The translations under genes and the position numbers were made by a program. Under the pieces are notes generated by a model. It saw only the letters and a list, made by a program, of their open reading frames with translations. It was not told where the DNA came from and searched no databases. This document shows positions 11,301-23,270 of a DNA stretch of 64,000 nucleotides, piece by piece (position 1 is the first letter of the stretch; every line of letters starts with the position of its first letter). Origin of the DNA: Mycteria americana (taxonomy: Eukaryota > Chordata > Aves > Ciconiiformes > Ciconiidae); the NCBI RefSeq assembly GCF_035582795.1, contig NC_134370.1:50579501-50643500 (forward strand), written 5' to 3'.

Positions 11301-14300
11301 TTCTAGATTGAGCCAAATTTGAATGGAAGTTGTGACCAGCATCATATGCTCTGTTTGCTATAAAATAGCAGATAATTTGGGCAAACGTTCACATATCTAG
11401 GTGATGATGCTTTTGCAAAGAAGCTTTCATCCAATTGCTTTATATTTGTATTGATATAGAGGAGAAGGAATTATAGATGGAATGTCACAAGTGTACTCTT
11501 ACTTAAAAATGGTACATCCAGATTCCTTTAAATAAGACTCAAATATCATTCTAACAGTGTGATATACTAACAGAATTTTAGCCTCTATGACTTGTCCATA
11601 GTGTCCATCTTGGAGGAGGAATAGTATTACCATTTCCTTCTTAGACACTGAAAAGACTCATGGCAGCACAATTTTAGATAGTCTATTTGCAATTTGCACA
11701 TAAAGTTCTAAGCCAGTCTATCATACTTCTTACATAGGCAAGACCTGGTGAAACTCACCTTGGAAACATGTTCAGAGCAAGGCACTGAAGTTTTCTGCCA
11801 TTTTTCAGACTGATAAGGTACTGTCTTTCCCACTTGTAAGAAGCCATTTGATATCCTGTATTTTCTGTTACATGTTCTAGATGGAAGAGTTTCTGGAGTT
11901 GGGAGATGACATATCTGATACTACTTTGGATGATATTATTAACTCCCAAAAGCCAAATCAATGCTGTGTGCTAATATACACATCTGGAACAACTGGGAAG
12001 CCAAAAGGAGCCATGCTGAGTCATGACAATGTATGTACTTTAGGCTCTTTCTGTAGCATAAAAATAGCAAAGTATGAGGATATTTATTCCTGTGTTTTGA
12101 AATGACTGGTACATACTGGAGCCTTGAAATTCTTTTGCTTTTGCAACATGGATAGTGTACTACAAAGCAATATTCAAAATGCAGTCAGCTGTTTCTGGTA
12201 AAGTATAAGCATGGTAGAGAATGAAACTCTATTCCAGCTAGCACTTCACAAGGTTGAACAGTTTGTTATGAATATCAGGTTTTTTTATCCACTGATTTTC
12301 TTGTGAGATATAATGCATATTTTCATAAATTTAATTCATAGATTGCCATAAAGTCTCTCAGGTGATGTCACAGGTCATCTTAAAACAAACTAATCATATA
12401 CATCAGCCAGCTACTATAAAAACAGCCTGATAGACTGCTTTTGCAAATTTTATTAAAATTGAGATGGATATGTGGTGGTTTGTTTTTTTTTTTTTTACTT
12501 TGGTATTATTATATTTCTGGACTTGGGCTTCTACATCCGTCACTGGAGGATAATACAACTCTAGTGCATAGTCCTGGTGCTTACAATAGACCTGCCTGCA
12601 TTCTTGCGAACAGAAAATTTTCCAGTGATAGAGAAAAGCAAAGTCATTTGCAAAAAGGACTTTCCTCAGAGGTCTGCTGGCAAAGATCTGGACTGTAGTT
12701 GTTTTCATTTTTTATATATATATTTTTTTAACAGGGCTGGGTGAGAGTGGAAAGTGCTAGGGAGCCTTTCTGAACACAGACAATCTGTGAAAGGGCTGGT
12801 CTAAGTTGTGGCCTCTCCATAAAATAATGCAGAAACTATTGCAGACATGCACTCTGTGAGGAGCAATTCACCCAAATGTGGGGAATCAGTTCGGTAGTAT
12901 CTGGAAGCAGAACATAGTGGACCAGATAGACAAAAAGAGTAATCTGACGTTGCAAATCCTAATACTCTTCCATCTCAGAGGAGTCTGGTGTCATTTCCAT
13001 GTTAGCTGCCAAACTATTCCTGGCTGCTGATCACAAACAGACTATTTTTATGTTGACGAACAGTGGAAAACATGCCTTGCCTGTAACTGTGCTGCTACCT
13101 TCTTTAGTCAAAAGACGTTTGCAACTGTCCATGTGCAAAACCAATGCTGAGTCAGTCATATATGCACCTACACAGATCTGCTGTGAGTGTGCCTGTGTGC
13201 TGCGAGGCTTGAAGGATAAGGAGGATAAGCAATCAATATAGCCACATCGCAAAGACATCCCATTCTGCCTACTGTGTAATAGCCACTTGTAATAGCCCCA
13301 TAGCCACTTGTCCAGTGCTGCCATCTAAACTTGGAGTGGCCTGGCCTGACAGGATGCTGCTCCTTAAAAACCTTTCTTGAGAATCTGTATTTTCGTAGAC
13401 CAAATGTACACTCGTACCTTGTAATTTATTACAAAGAAAAGGAGCTGGCAGGAACATACTGTGATAACAGGTATTGCATGTGATTTATATCTCTTCCCTG
13501 CCGTCTTAAATAATCTCATTTCTGTGTCCTGCCTTACCCATTTTAGATTACAGACTCCTCTGAGAAAGAGCTGTTTCTTTTTTGGTTTTGTTTTGTTTTG
13601 TGGTGGTTTTTTTTTTTTGCTGCGCACATATATCTTCCCCCGCCCCATACCATCACATATATTTGTGGGTCTTCCATGTGCTATATTCTGATAATGAAGA
13701 TATGCATATTTAGCATCCTTGGACTGCATCTTCTGAGATAAAGTGGGAATTAGGAAGAAGGGGGGGAAACATCATACAGTTCCACTAAGAAGTCAAGCAG
13801 TACATCTTCAAAAATATTCACACATGCAGTGCTGCTCATGGCAGGGGGTGAGGGGGTGTGCGGGGGAGTGTTCCTTGTGAACCACCGTGGTGAATATCCC
13901 AGAAGCTTCCAGAGGAGCAGAATACAGCTGCTATCTTCCTCATTAGTGCTTAGCCAGGTGATGACCAATACAAGAAAATGAGCTCGTTGCTGATACTAAA
14001 CTGTTGTGTGAGCTCAGGCATCACTGAGTATTTATTGTTCTTTTTCAGGTAAGCATATACATGTAGCACTGGTGAAAAGTGCCTTCTTGATAGAAAGTAT
14101 GCACAGTAGGAGAGTTGCAAAAGAAAAGGCAGATGAATTTACTCCTGATCCATCCAGCCCATGGCTGCCCTGCTCAGTGTGTCACTAGGGCGTGGGGAGT
14201 TGGTAGTGTTCATAGCCCAGTCAGGCAGCAGAAAGACTGCGTTTACTTATGTTATCTGCAAGTCTATGTTGCTGCTAAGTTCATCTTGCTTTTGACTGAG

Positions 14301-17300
14301 TGTCCCCCAGGAAATTGACAGTCTGGTGTGTTGTCAAAGATTGCAATGCCTTCAGCAATTTCTGTGAGCACAGATTCTTCATAGTTACATTAGCATAGCA
14401 TGAGGATCCTTAGTTTGTGTTAAAAGGAAAAAAGAAAAAAAAAACCCACCATATCTAATGTGTTTTATTATTTATTTAAATAGATAACTTGGACATCAGC
14501 ACATTGCAGCAGAGCAGGAGATATGCAACCTGCAGAGGTCCAACAGGAGTCTATAGTCAGTTATCTCCCACTCAGCCACATAGCTGCGCAGATATATGAC
14601 CTGTGGACTGGAATAAAATGGGGAGAGCAAGTTTACTTTGCTGAGCCAGACGCTCTGAAGGTATCTGTCTTGTATTACACCTAATTAAGCTTGCATTTCT
14701 TCCTCTTAGAAAACATCCCAAGGAGAGAATATGATCTTTGAAGAGGTGCAGAAGATGAAGATTTAGAGTCTGTTATTGTAAAAATTATGGAAAAATAAAA
14801 TCCATTAGACTCATGATCCAGTGCTCTAGACTCCAATTAAAATGTATAATCCAGGTCCATAAGCTTCTATTAAGGCAGAAGAATATGCATCTAAAGCAAA
14901 AGAAGTATAAGCAATTTTTGGAGGAAAGGGAGGCAAAAGGAACTAAACCACAAATGCGCTTTCCCTCTTGTATACGTACCTCCCCGTGATGTGTCAGAGC
15001 TGGCACATGTTAGTGCATCTGTCTGGCTGAAGTAGGTTCAGCAGTTCTTCTTTACATCCTACGTGTTTAGTAATGTTCTACATGTTAGCATTGCGAGATG
15101 CAGACTGCATGACCAAACCTCTTTATCACTGCTGTGGACCTTTTGCAATGGTTTGAAATGATTTAATGATTTTAACAGGGCAGCTTGATCAACACACTAA
15201 AAGAAGTGCAGCCAACATCTCACATGGGAGTTCCCCGAGTATGGGAGAAAATCATGGAGAAATTAAAGGATGCTTCTGCTCAGTCAGGATTTATGAAGAA
15301 GAAAATCCTGTCGTGGGCTATGTCACTTAGCTTAGAGAGAAATCTAAACTGCTCAAGCAGGTATGTATTATAATGAGTGAGATTTCTATCAGCCTGAATG
15401 TAGCTATTTGCTTGTAATAAACTGTGAAGCATCAGTGAGACTCTAAGTGTAAACGGGTAAAATTTGGCCTGGCAACACAGCAAATACAATGCAAGAAGGA
15501 GGGTGTAGTTATCAATTACAGTAGGCTGATCTTAAACACGGGTGACTGTTAAAAGTGTCCTTCCATCCTCCCCAAGAACATACTCCCACTAACACATCCC
15601 CCAGCTCTGTGTCTTCTGTGAATTGAACAGGTTAGTGTTCAGCTGGGAGAGTTCCCTGATGCAGTGCACCATGTGACTGCACAAGTGCTGGTTACTGGTG
15701 TGAGAAAAGGGCATGAATTTGGAGGAGGTGTATGAGAGGGGGGAAATTTGGGGGGACAGCCCAGACAGACTGGCTCATGACAGTTTGGGGTACGCACCAT
15801 GTGAGTAAGAACATCTCATCTCCACACAAACTCAGGGACACCCCCTGTGAATTCTCTGAGCTCTAAGTACATTATCTCTGTTCTGAATAACATTGGTGTT
15901 TTTCTCCATAAATTCAAATATTAATGTTACTATATCTCCATATATTAGTTAAATTGAGTTATATTTATGGACTATAAATGGACTAATTAGTTATAGTCTC
16001 CATATAGTTAATTTAACTATATCTCCATAAATTTTCTCCATAAATTCAAATATTAACTTAATTCACAATTCTTTCCTGTTCCAAGGTTCTTTAAAGTGTG
16101 ACACAATGAAGTGTGAAATTGCTTATAGAAAATGGTGTTCCAAAAGATCATGCAGTGATACTGCTTTGCTTGTCTGATCATTCAGCTTCTCAGGTCCTGC
16201 AAATTTCAGATTTTAGTGGTACAGGTTCTCAGTGAGCATTTAACTGATAATCAGGAATAAAAGAGCTTTGTTTTAAACAACATGTTTTTATAGATTCTTT
16301 ATGTATTTTCAGTATTCAGACACCTCAAGAATTGGAGTTCACTAGCAATGAAAGATACCGAATAAATTAAAAAAGGACAAATACGTAACCTATTCTTACT
16401 AATGTAACTTCTGTCACTGCCCAAAACCAAATGGCAAATATATCTCTAAACAAAATTTGTGTCTGATTTTGTTTTGGAAATTTCATAGGTTGTTCTGACT
16501 TACTGTCTCCTTCTCTTGTGTGTTTTGTATTCAGCAGTGGTTTAAAGCAGTTCTGGACAAGGTTAGCAGACTACTTAGTGCTTGCAAAAATACGCAATGC
16601 CCTGGGTTTTTCCTCCTGTCAGAAGCACTTTTCTGGTGCTGCTCCTCTCAATACAGAAACACTGTATTTCTTCTTGGGTCTGAACATCACCCTGTATGAG
16701 GCCTATGGGATGAGTGAGACCACAGGTCCACATTGCCTATCTGGGCCCTATATTTACAGGCAGCACAGGTAACTTTTTTTGCCTTTTTTTTTTTTTTTTT
16801 TAACGGTATGTTTCATTATATCTATGAGAAGAGTATTTACTAAGTTCAGCAAAGATCTTACCGCTTATTTTATTTTCTCTCAAGGCATTGACACTCTATT
16901 GTGACTTTGGGAGGCAAAAGAACTTCCAGGTCAGAAGCTGAACACATTGCCTCCATAGCATGCCATGCCAAGAGCACTGAAAGTGATCTACAGCATTATA
17001 TGCAGAACACCAGTTACTAAATCTGATGTATATCCTAGCCCTGCCCCAGGGTAGGATAGCTTTCAAATGCAAGACCTCAAATACAAAAGTGGTTTTAGAC
17101 CTGAAGATACAGAGGGAGAAAAACGAGGAAGCACAGGGCAAGATAGACAGCCAAAAAGTGCTTAGATACCCTAACATATCTGCCCTAGTGAATCAATATT
17201 CCATGGCTTTCAACAGTTACAGCAGGGTGTTATTTACAGTCACTAATATTTTGACAGGTTCAGGGATTTGGCATGTTAGATGTCTTATCAGTATTATGTT

Positions 17301-20300
17301 TAATATTTTTGTGCTCCAGATGTTGTTTTCTGCTCTTCTCCAACAGCTGTGGTAAACCAGTACCTGGCTGCAGAGTGAAATTGGTGGACGAAGATGCAGA
17401 AGGCAATGGAGAAATTTGTTTCTGGGGAAGGACTGTTTTCATGGGTTATTTAAATATGGAAGACAAAACAAAAGAAGCCTTTGATGAGGATGGGTGGCTG
17501 CATTCTGGAGATCTAGGAAAACTAGACAAGGATGGCTTTCTCTATGTCACTGGAAGAATTAAAGGTAATAAGCAAAATCTTGCTCCATGTTTATGGTAAC
17601 TGTTCAGCACTGTTCAGTCACATGTCAGATGTGGCCCTTCTAATTAAGTGTCTTTCCTCTAGTGCCACTGGCATTGACCTAATAGGAAGGTAAAATAAAC
17701 TTTCCTATGAGGAAACTATGGTGTGCCCTGTTCAGGAAAGGTTTCCCTTTAGTCTGTAATAGGTGGACATGATTCAGTTCCTACAATGAGGCTTCTTATC
17801 TCCCAGACCTTTATTCAGTATTAATTACAATTAGTAGTATAAAATAATAGTGCAGGTTTTGTGTGTCTTCTTCGATTCTAATGATCCATTAAGCTGTCCA
17901 GTCTCCCTTTGAATCTTGCTAAATTGTCTTAATTGCACATTAGAATGTTTAGACAGTGATGAGACGCAACCCTCTGTTATATAAAAGTTGTTGCTGTAGG
18001 TCAGAGTTAGGTTCCTCTGATGCCTTAGGTGATGTGTTTGCAGAGACTAGTATTGAAGCTTGAGAGCAGAAGGGAAAGTTAAAGCTAAAGCAATAAACCT
18101 AGGTATTATTACAGTACATAGCTTGAAGTCTCACGTGAGTAAGACTGGTCACTTGCTTACTCGGAAGCTTTTTTTCACTATACGTATTCAGAGTGGGATT
18201 GGTCACAGTCGAGATGTAACCAAAGAAGATTTAAAAATTGAGTAACTATCATCTTAGAATATATGATGAAGCACAAGGGAGATAACATGGATGAGTGAAT
18301 TTGTCACAGGGTGACATAGTGTCCTGTTAGGAATCAGGACTTAAGTAGATACTATTAATAGCCTGCACCAAATGCAGCTATCTTGATTTTTAACTTGCTT
18401 TCTTGTCTGATTCACTTTCCTTTAGTATAGCAGTTAGCAACTCCTAGTCTCATTCTGTCATAACATTTGTGTTTCACTTGCATCTTCCTTGATTGCTGAA
18501 CTAATAATGATTACTCTAAATTACAGGACAGGTACACCATCTGGGATAAAATAACTGTCTGTCCAGTTTCATTAAAGTTTTAAATCCAAGTCCAAATAAG
18601 GTAAAATATAATAGAAGGTAGTAAAGAAGCTTTTCTTCTAGTGACTGAAACAGGACTTCTTCCTTTGGTTCTGTGGGTCTTGGGAGTTTTAGGACTCATT
18701 AGCTGCAAAGCACAAAGATGTAGCTAGAGAAGTCCATACAGGGGGAGTATTTGTAGAGGTGTGGAAAAAGTTGTTACAATTATTATAGTTGTCTGGATCA
18801 GCTGGGAAAAAGCGGACATCTCAGACAATGAAAAACTAAGTGCCAGAGAGATTGGTAGAGGATGTAAGGCAAAAACAGGACTGCAGCAAAAGGAGGGGGG
18901 AATGAAAGGAAAAAATAGACCTAGACAAGTTTGGATACACAACTAACTTTGGTATATATCTGTGGTTTGATAGAAGTCTCTAATTCTATAAACAGTACTT
19001 GTGCTTCCTCAAATGTGTGCAGTGTGTTGACTAGGGAGAGAAATAACTTTTATAGTTATGAGATCAATGCCTATTCCATACCAGAAGGTTGAGTATAGAC
19101 TGGAAGTTATTTCTCATCATAGTTCTTATGGAGCAGTAGAGATAGTAGGGCCCAAACCTGTGAATGCTGAAAGGGTGCTATATTCCCTTGATTGTATCTA
19201 AATTCTTCAAGTTTATCACTGACAGGGAATCAGGTACCAAACCTCCTGATCCCTAATACATACAGTCAGCTGCATTATTACACAAAGGATCAGTATACCA
19301 TTTGTCTGCATTATTTGTTGAAGCATGTTCTGAAATGCTGCAAAGACTATTGAAGTCACCAGTGTAATGAAAGCAAAGAGTTGGAATTTACTTAGATAAT
19401 ACTCAAATTTGTAATAATTCCAATGAATATATGTATTGTCCTTCAGAATGAATGCATTCAAATAAAAATGCACACTCCTTTATCAATAGAATAAGGTATC
19501 ACTGCCATTGTTTACAAACCTTAAAAGTATTAAGATTCCAGTCTGTTATTATATTCCCTCATGTCAGAAGTAGGGCAGGAATCACTGCTTCCACTGCAGA
19601 CTACTTCTCTTAAGATCTCGACTTGTCCCTCCTCACACTCCTCTCTCCCTTCTTTCCATGTTGCTTTTATGGAGCCTTCCTGCAGTAGTAACTTGTTTTT
19701 GTCTGACCCCTCTTGGTGGCTTTAAGAATTAGTTTTAATCATGATGTTAACAATGAACTTGCTTTTTGTTGAGATAGCAACAGTAAAATAGAGAGTGAAT
19801 CCTATGCTAATTTGGAAAAGATGATTGCTCACAGAAAAATTCCAGATTATGCATCAATGCCTTGAGAATAATTAACCTGTTTCTAGATTATGTAAAAATG
19901 ACCTGGAGCAAATATGTTATACTGAGGGAGAACTGAGAACTTGAGCACATATTTGAAAAATATTAGCATTTTTATTTTGAAGATAATTAATTAATAGGCT
20001 TTGTTCTTTTTGAAAACATTATCTTTGAAAAAAATCTCTCTTATTCTTTATGTCAGTATACGAAAAGTGGGTCGATCCAGACATTAATCTGATCTTTGGA
20101 ATTTATTTGAATTCAACTAACAGCTTTTCTTTTTTGCCTAGATTTGATTATTACAGCTGGAGGTGAAAACGTGCCTCCAATTCCAATTGAAGATGCTGTT
20201 AAAAAAGAACTCCCAATTGTTAGTAATGCTATGGTGATTGGAGATAAAAAGAAGTTTTTGTCAATGTTGCTGACCCTAAAGGTACACCAGTTATAAAATT

Positions 20301-21889
20301 GATTTCATGAAATTATACCTACACCTAACAAAACAAGAAGAATTTTGAACTATTTGTTAAAAGACCCAAAATTAGATAGGAGGATGTTAATGGGGAAAAA
20401 AATACATAGCAACTACAGACCAAATCCCGATGATCTAAACTTCTTATGATTAGATGATCTGCTAAACATCTATGTGTTTACTGCTGTTTCTCCTGTACAT
20501 GTAGTAAGACCTATTTTTTTTATTTAAATGCAAATTTTAAATTTAAGAAATGTTGAAAGAGTGAGAAGTCTCTGTAACGGAGCACAAGAATAGCTTTTAT
20601 TCTTACAGATGAGCAAAGACAATAAATGTTTCTGTTAGGGGCAAAACCAGTTTCTAACAGAAACTTTCCAACAGAAGCAGACTTTCCAACAGAAATATTT
20701 CTCTACAATTTGTTCTGTTCATATAACACAAGAAGGTTGACTGTAGAACAAAATAATTAATAGCTTTGCTGTGGTATACACTTCAATTGAGAAATCACTT
20801 TTTTCTAAAACATTTGCACTTCATGTTCTGTGTACATACATAATGAACTACCCTTTAGTTTTTCTCAAGTTGTTTACCTCTACAAATGATACTCCTTATC
20901 TACAGGTACAATAGAAATACTAATTTAAGAAGTCTAACTTCGAAGAATGCTTCTATCTCAAGCTGTTTACATTACACCACAGTAATTCAATTTAATGATG
21001 AGCTAAATGTTCCCCTGTAACAATGGAGTAACTTGGAAAATATGGTAGAAATTCAAGGTATATAGATGGACTTTATTGCCCGATTCATTGACATGTTTTA
21101 AGTCTGTTCTTGTCATCTGCATATAAGCCAAATATATTTGCATTTGGTAGCCAAGTGGAAATAAAAGCACCATCATCTGTAGGTCTTTCTGCTTTTTAAG
21201 GTTTACAGAATGTTTGGGTGTTGATGCTGAGCCTTCTTGATTATTCCTAGTCAGGGAGGACCTGATCAGAGTAACGTTTAATGCCTTGTAAGAGTGAGCA
21301 TTTGATGATTCACTTCATTTGATATTTTAGAGCGTGCTGGACCCAGATACATCTGATCCCACTGACACTCTCACTGAGCAAGCTAGAGACTTCTGCCAGA
21401 AGACTGGTAGTAAAGCCACTAAAGTATCAGAGATTGTAGCTACAAGAGACCATGCGATCTACCAGGCCATTCAGGAGGGAATCAACAAAGTCAACATGAA
21501 TGCTACTAATAGGGTTCATTGTATTCAAAAATGGATAGTCCTGCCAAGAGATTTTTCCATTTCTGGGGGAGAACTAGGTAAGATTTACTGATTTATATTG
21601 AGGTACATACACAGTAAAGAGGCTGCTGATCTAAGAGTATACAAATACAGTTTTGCATGCCAAATTCTGGGTACAGCCACTAGAGGGAAAAGAAGAAACT
21701 GTTACGCAGCATGTGTTAAATAGTACAAAAATTGGAGGTTTTGCAGAGCACAGTATCAATCTGTGCTCATTTACAAGTACAGCTCTAGAGTTAAATTTCA
21801 GATTGCTTTGGGCAATTAAACAATCAATTCTGGTTAATTCCATGTGCATTACAGTATTAATAACTTCCAGTAATAATACTGAAAATTTC

Positions 21890-21928
<39 letters not shown>

Positions 21929-22359
21929 GAAGCAAGAACGTGAAAGCCTGACAACAGAGCCCCAAGCACATTACCAGGCTCTTTGAATAAAATGGGAATT
22001 GTTTAAAAGCTTTCAAAAACATCATCCTTTTTTTTAATGAAAAAAGTAGTAGTAGTCAGTCATCACCCTCTTATCTGCAGCTCCCTTTGAAGTCCTCATG
22101 CTTATGTGGAGGCAACCTTAACATACCATGCTTGCTTCTCATTTTTAGCAGGTATCTATACTCAGAGTGGGAGATGTTCTTCCAAACAGGCTCTTCAATA
22201 GAAAATCTTAGGAACCACAGCTCAAACTGAGTAGGAATTTTTGTTCCTATTTCTGCTGTTGTGACTAACTCCCTCTTTTAAGGTCCAACAATGAAGTTAA
22301 AACGGCTCACCGTGCTTGAGAAATACAGAAATGAAGTAGACTCCTTCTATGAAGAATAA
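5085..22359 (+). CDS. ACSBG1: ACSBG1, long-chain fatty acid-CoA ligase of the bubblegum family, 5' exon(s) missing
   Basis: The enzyme activates long- and very-long-chain fatty acids to acyl-CoA through an acyl-AMP intermediate, using ATP and CoA. Twelve coding exons join in frame to 643 codons and a TAA stop: 5085-5302, 6046-6134, 6950-7070, 8974-9054, 11881-12030, 14484-14660, 15179-15360, 16535-16768, 17347-17564, 20142-20281, 21331-21577 and 22283-22359. Counting the split first codon as residue 1, the ATP-binding loop [11 protein letters not shown] is at 203-213. YGMSE is at 397-401, HSGD at 470-473, GRIKD at 487-491 followed by ITAGGENVP, and PTMKLKR at 621-627 with the likely catalytic Lys. 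The family is about 720 residues, so roughly 80 N-terminal residues are missing. The neighbours IDH3A and CIB2 favour ACSBG1 over ACSBG2. Confidence 0.94.
5348..5475 (+). repeat. Low-complexity A/C tract
   Basis: About 128 bases consist almost entirely of A and C, ending in a C run and a short (CA)n stretch. It starts about 45 bases after the donor of ACSBG1 exon a. On the opposite strand it is a pure T/G tract that gives apparent open frames of Phe, Gly, Val and Trp, which are artefacts. Confidence 0.9.
6046..6134 (+). CDS. ACSBG1: ACSBG1 exon b
   Basis: The exon lies between the acceptor TTTTTAAG and the donor GTAAGA. It encodes [20 protein letters not shown] and then SAVGAVFAG, ending with two bases of a Gly codon. 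[13 protein letters not shown] is highly conserved in the bubblegum family. Confidence 0.95.
6905..6937. repeat. (TA)n microsatellite at an ACSBG1 splice acceptor
   Basis: About 15 TA units, slightly interrupted by ACATATA, end roughly a dozen bases before the CAG acceptor at 6947-6949. A shorter TG/TA-rich stretch precedes it from about 6865. Confidence 0.9.
6950..7070 (+). CDS. ACSBG1: ACSBG1 exon c
   Basis: The acceptor is TTGATACAG and the donor is GTACAA. The exon completes the Gly codon and encodes [20 protein letters not shown], then a segment ending KQLDKIMQ. A (TA)n microsatellite lies immediately upstream of the acceptor, so the usual pyrimidine tract is weak. Confidence 0.95.
8974..9054 (+). 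CDS. ACSBG1: ACSBG1 exon d
   Basis: The acceptor is TCCAACAG and the donor is GTATGT. The 27 codons read [16 protein letters not shown] and then a less conserved [10 protein letters not shown]. Both ends fall between codons. Confidence 0.94.
11881..12030 (+). CDS. ACSBG1: ACSBG1 exon e, ATP-binding loop
   Basis: The acceptor is TGTTCTAG and the donor is GTATGT. The 50 codons run from [10 protein letters not shown] to MLSHDN and include [11 protein letters not shown], the AMP-binding signature that holds the ATP phosphates. Both ends are in phase 0. Confidence 0.97.
14484..14660 (+). CDS. ACSBG1: ACSBG1 exon f
   Basis: The acceptor is TAAATAG and the donor is GTATCT. The 59 codons include [19 protein letters not shown] and YFAEPDALK, which are conserved in ACSBG enzymes. 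Both ends are in phase 0. Confidence 0.96.
15179..15360 (+). CDS. ACSBG1: ACSBG1 exon g
   Basis: The acceptor is TTTAACAG and the donor is GTATGT. The exon encodes [20 protein letters not shown] and then a helix-rich segment ending NLNCSS. The last codon is split after two bases. [10 protein letters not shown]-type sequence is conserved in long-chain synthetases. Confidence 0.96.
15900..16056. repeat. AT-rich block bounded by a 25-bp perfect direct repeat
   Basis: The 25 bases at 15900-15924 recur identically at 16032-16056 (both begin TTTTCTCCATAAATTC), 132 bases apart. Between them TCTCCATA-type units recur. A perfect 10-bp inverted repeat with a one-base centre lies at 16002-16022. The block is in the intron between ACSBG1 exons g and h. 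Confidence 0.85.
16535..16768 (+). CDS. ACSBG1: ACSBG1 exon h, YGMSE motif
   Basis: The exon lies between the acceptor TTGTATTCAG and the donor GTAACT. It includes [43 protein letters not shown] and [13 protein letters not shown] corresponds to the adenylate-binding motif of the superfamily. The acceptor is followed by CAG, so a tandem acceptor three bases downstream could drop one residue. Confidence 0.96.
17347..17564 (+). CDS. ACSBG1: ACSBG1 exon i, SGD motif
   Basis: The acceptor is CTCCAACAG and the donor is GTAATA. The exon encodes [42 protein letters not shown] and [10 protein letters not shown]. The Asp of SGD is the residue that holds the AMP ribose in this superfamily. The exon ends with the first base of an Asp codon. 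Confidence 0.97.
20142..20281 (+). CDS. ACSBG1: ACSBG1 exon j, hinge region
   Basis: The acceptor is TTTGCCTAG and the donor is GTACAC. The exon completes the hinge motif GRIKD and encodes [17 protein letters not shown] and then FLSMLLTLK. The hinge links the large and small domains of acyl-AMP-forming enzymes. Confidence 0.97.
21331..21577 (+). CDS. ACSBG1: ACSBG1 exon k
   Basis: The acceptor is GATATTTTAG and the donor is GTAAGA. The exon encodes [20 protein letters not shown], then [15 protein letters not shown] and [10 protein letters not shown]. It ends with one base of a Gly codon. Confidence 0.97.
21899..21924 (+). repeat. Poly(A) run of 26
   Basis: An uninterrupted run of 26 A follows a T run and precedes GAGAGAAG. 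It lies in the last ACSBG1 intron. I see no flanking duplication that would mark it as the tail of a retroposed gene copy. Confidence 0.9.
22283..22359 (+). CDS. ACSBG1: ACSBG1 last coding exon with stop codon
   Basis: The acceptor is CTCTTTTAAG. The exon completes GGELG and encodes [18 protein letters not shown] and then DSFYEE, followed by TAA at 22357-22359. PTMKLKR aligns with the C-terminal catalytic-lysine motif of acyl-AMP-forming enzymes. The ending matches the usual C-terminus of the family. Confidence 0.96.
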
Positions 22360-23264
22360 GAAGTCTTTCATCCAAGCATTAAGAAAGATCTGTGAGCTAA
22401 AGAAAGTATTTCCTAATCAAAAGCATTAACGAAGATTATGCTTGTTTTGTTTTTGTAGTCTATTGAACTGAACCGCTAGAAAACTGCTGTGTCAATGTAG
22501 TTGTTCCTGATACTTACCTGATAGTTTGTCCTCTTTTTACAGAAGCATCTACACAGTGTCTGTTTTCTGTTTTTACTTTATGCCCTAAAAGATTAAGATG
22601 AAAAACATCCTCTTGTGTTGTATAAAGCAGGTATAACTAATTCTGCTAGACTGAAACAGAAGGAAGATTTTTTTATACAGTGATCTTCCCTTTTTCTTTT
22701 CTTTTTTTTTTTGTTCTACAGGAGGTTGCCTGTGGCTCATGATACATTTTGGTAGATCAGTAGTTAGCAGTACTGCTTAGTGAAACTTATACCACTCCAA
22801 TGATAATTATTTAAAAAAAAAAAAAAAATCAAAAGGACTGGTTTTTACCCTCCCAGAGACAAGTTTATTTTTGTTCACTAACACAACATTTCTGAACCTA
22901 AAGACACTCCTCTTCCATTTTTACAGTGGCTAGAATTCAGACTTCTGTGAAAGCAGCAGCTCATCATTTCTTAAATTCACGTTGAAATAAGCATTGCTAT
23001 TTCTCCTAAAAACAAATAATCAAAAGAGGTGGGAGAATAGCTCCCTAAGATTGAAAGACACAAAGTAGCAAATACAGGAGCTCTCACATTAAAGTGCTAT
23101 TTAGAACAGAAACTTCTTTAAAATTGTTTACAGCACTTTTTTTAAGCAAAAGTGTTTAGAAGCAATGTTTGTCAGTGTGTTGCAACACTACCTGCGTGTT
23201 TCAATATTCACGTTGAACTAATTCTGACAAATGTGAGCTGCATTTCTTTTTCCCCTTATAAAAA

Positions 23265-23270
23265 AATAAA
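23265..23270 (+). terminator. Candidate ACSBG1 polyadenylation signal
   Basis: This is the first canonical AATAAA after the ACSBG1 stop, about 0.9 kb downstream. An ATTAAA variant at 23088 is an alternative. Confidence 0.4.

Larger units (their letters stand above)
5303..22282 (+). other. ACSBG1 introns
   Basis: Eleven introns fall at 5303-6045, 6135-6949, 7071-8973, 9055-11880, 12031-14483, 14661-15178, 15361-16534, 16769-17346, 17565-20141, 20282-21330 and 21578-22282. All are GT-AG. I saw no other genes in them. Notable contents are an A/C-only tract at 5348-5475, a (TA)n tract near 6905-6935, an AT-rich block with internal repeats at 15900-16056, T runs near 12480 and 16785, and a run of 26 A at 21899-21924. 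Confidence 0.85.
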
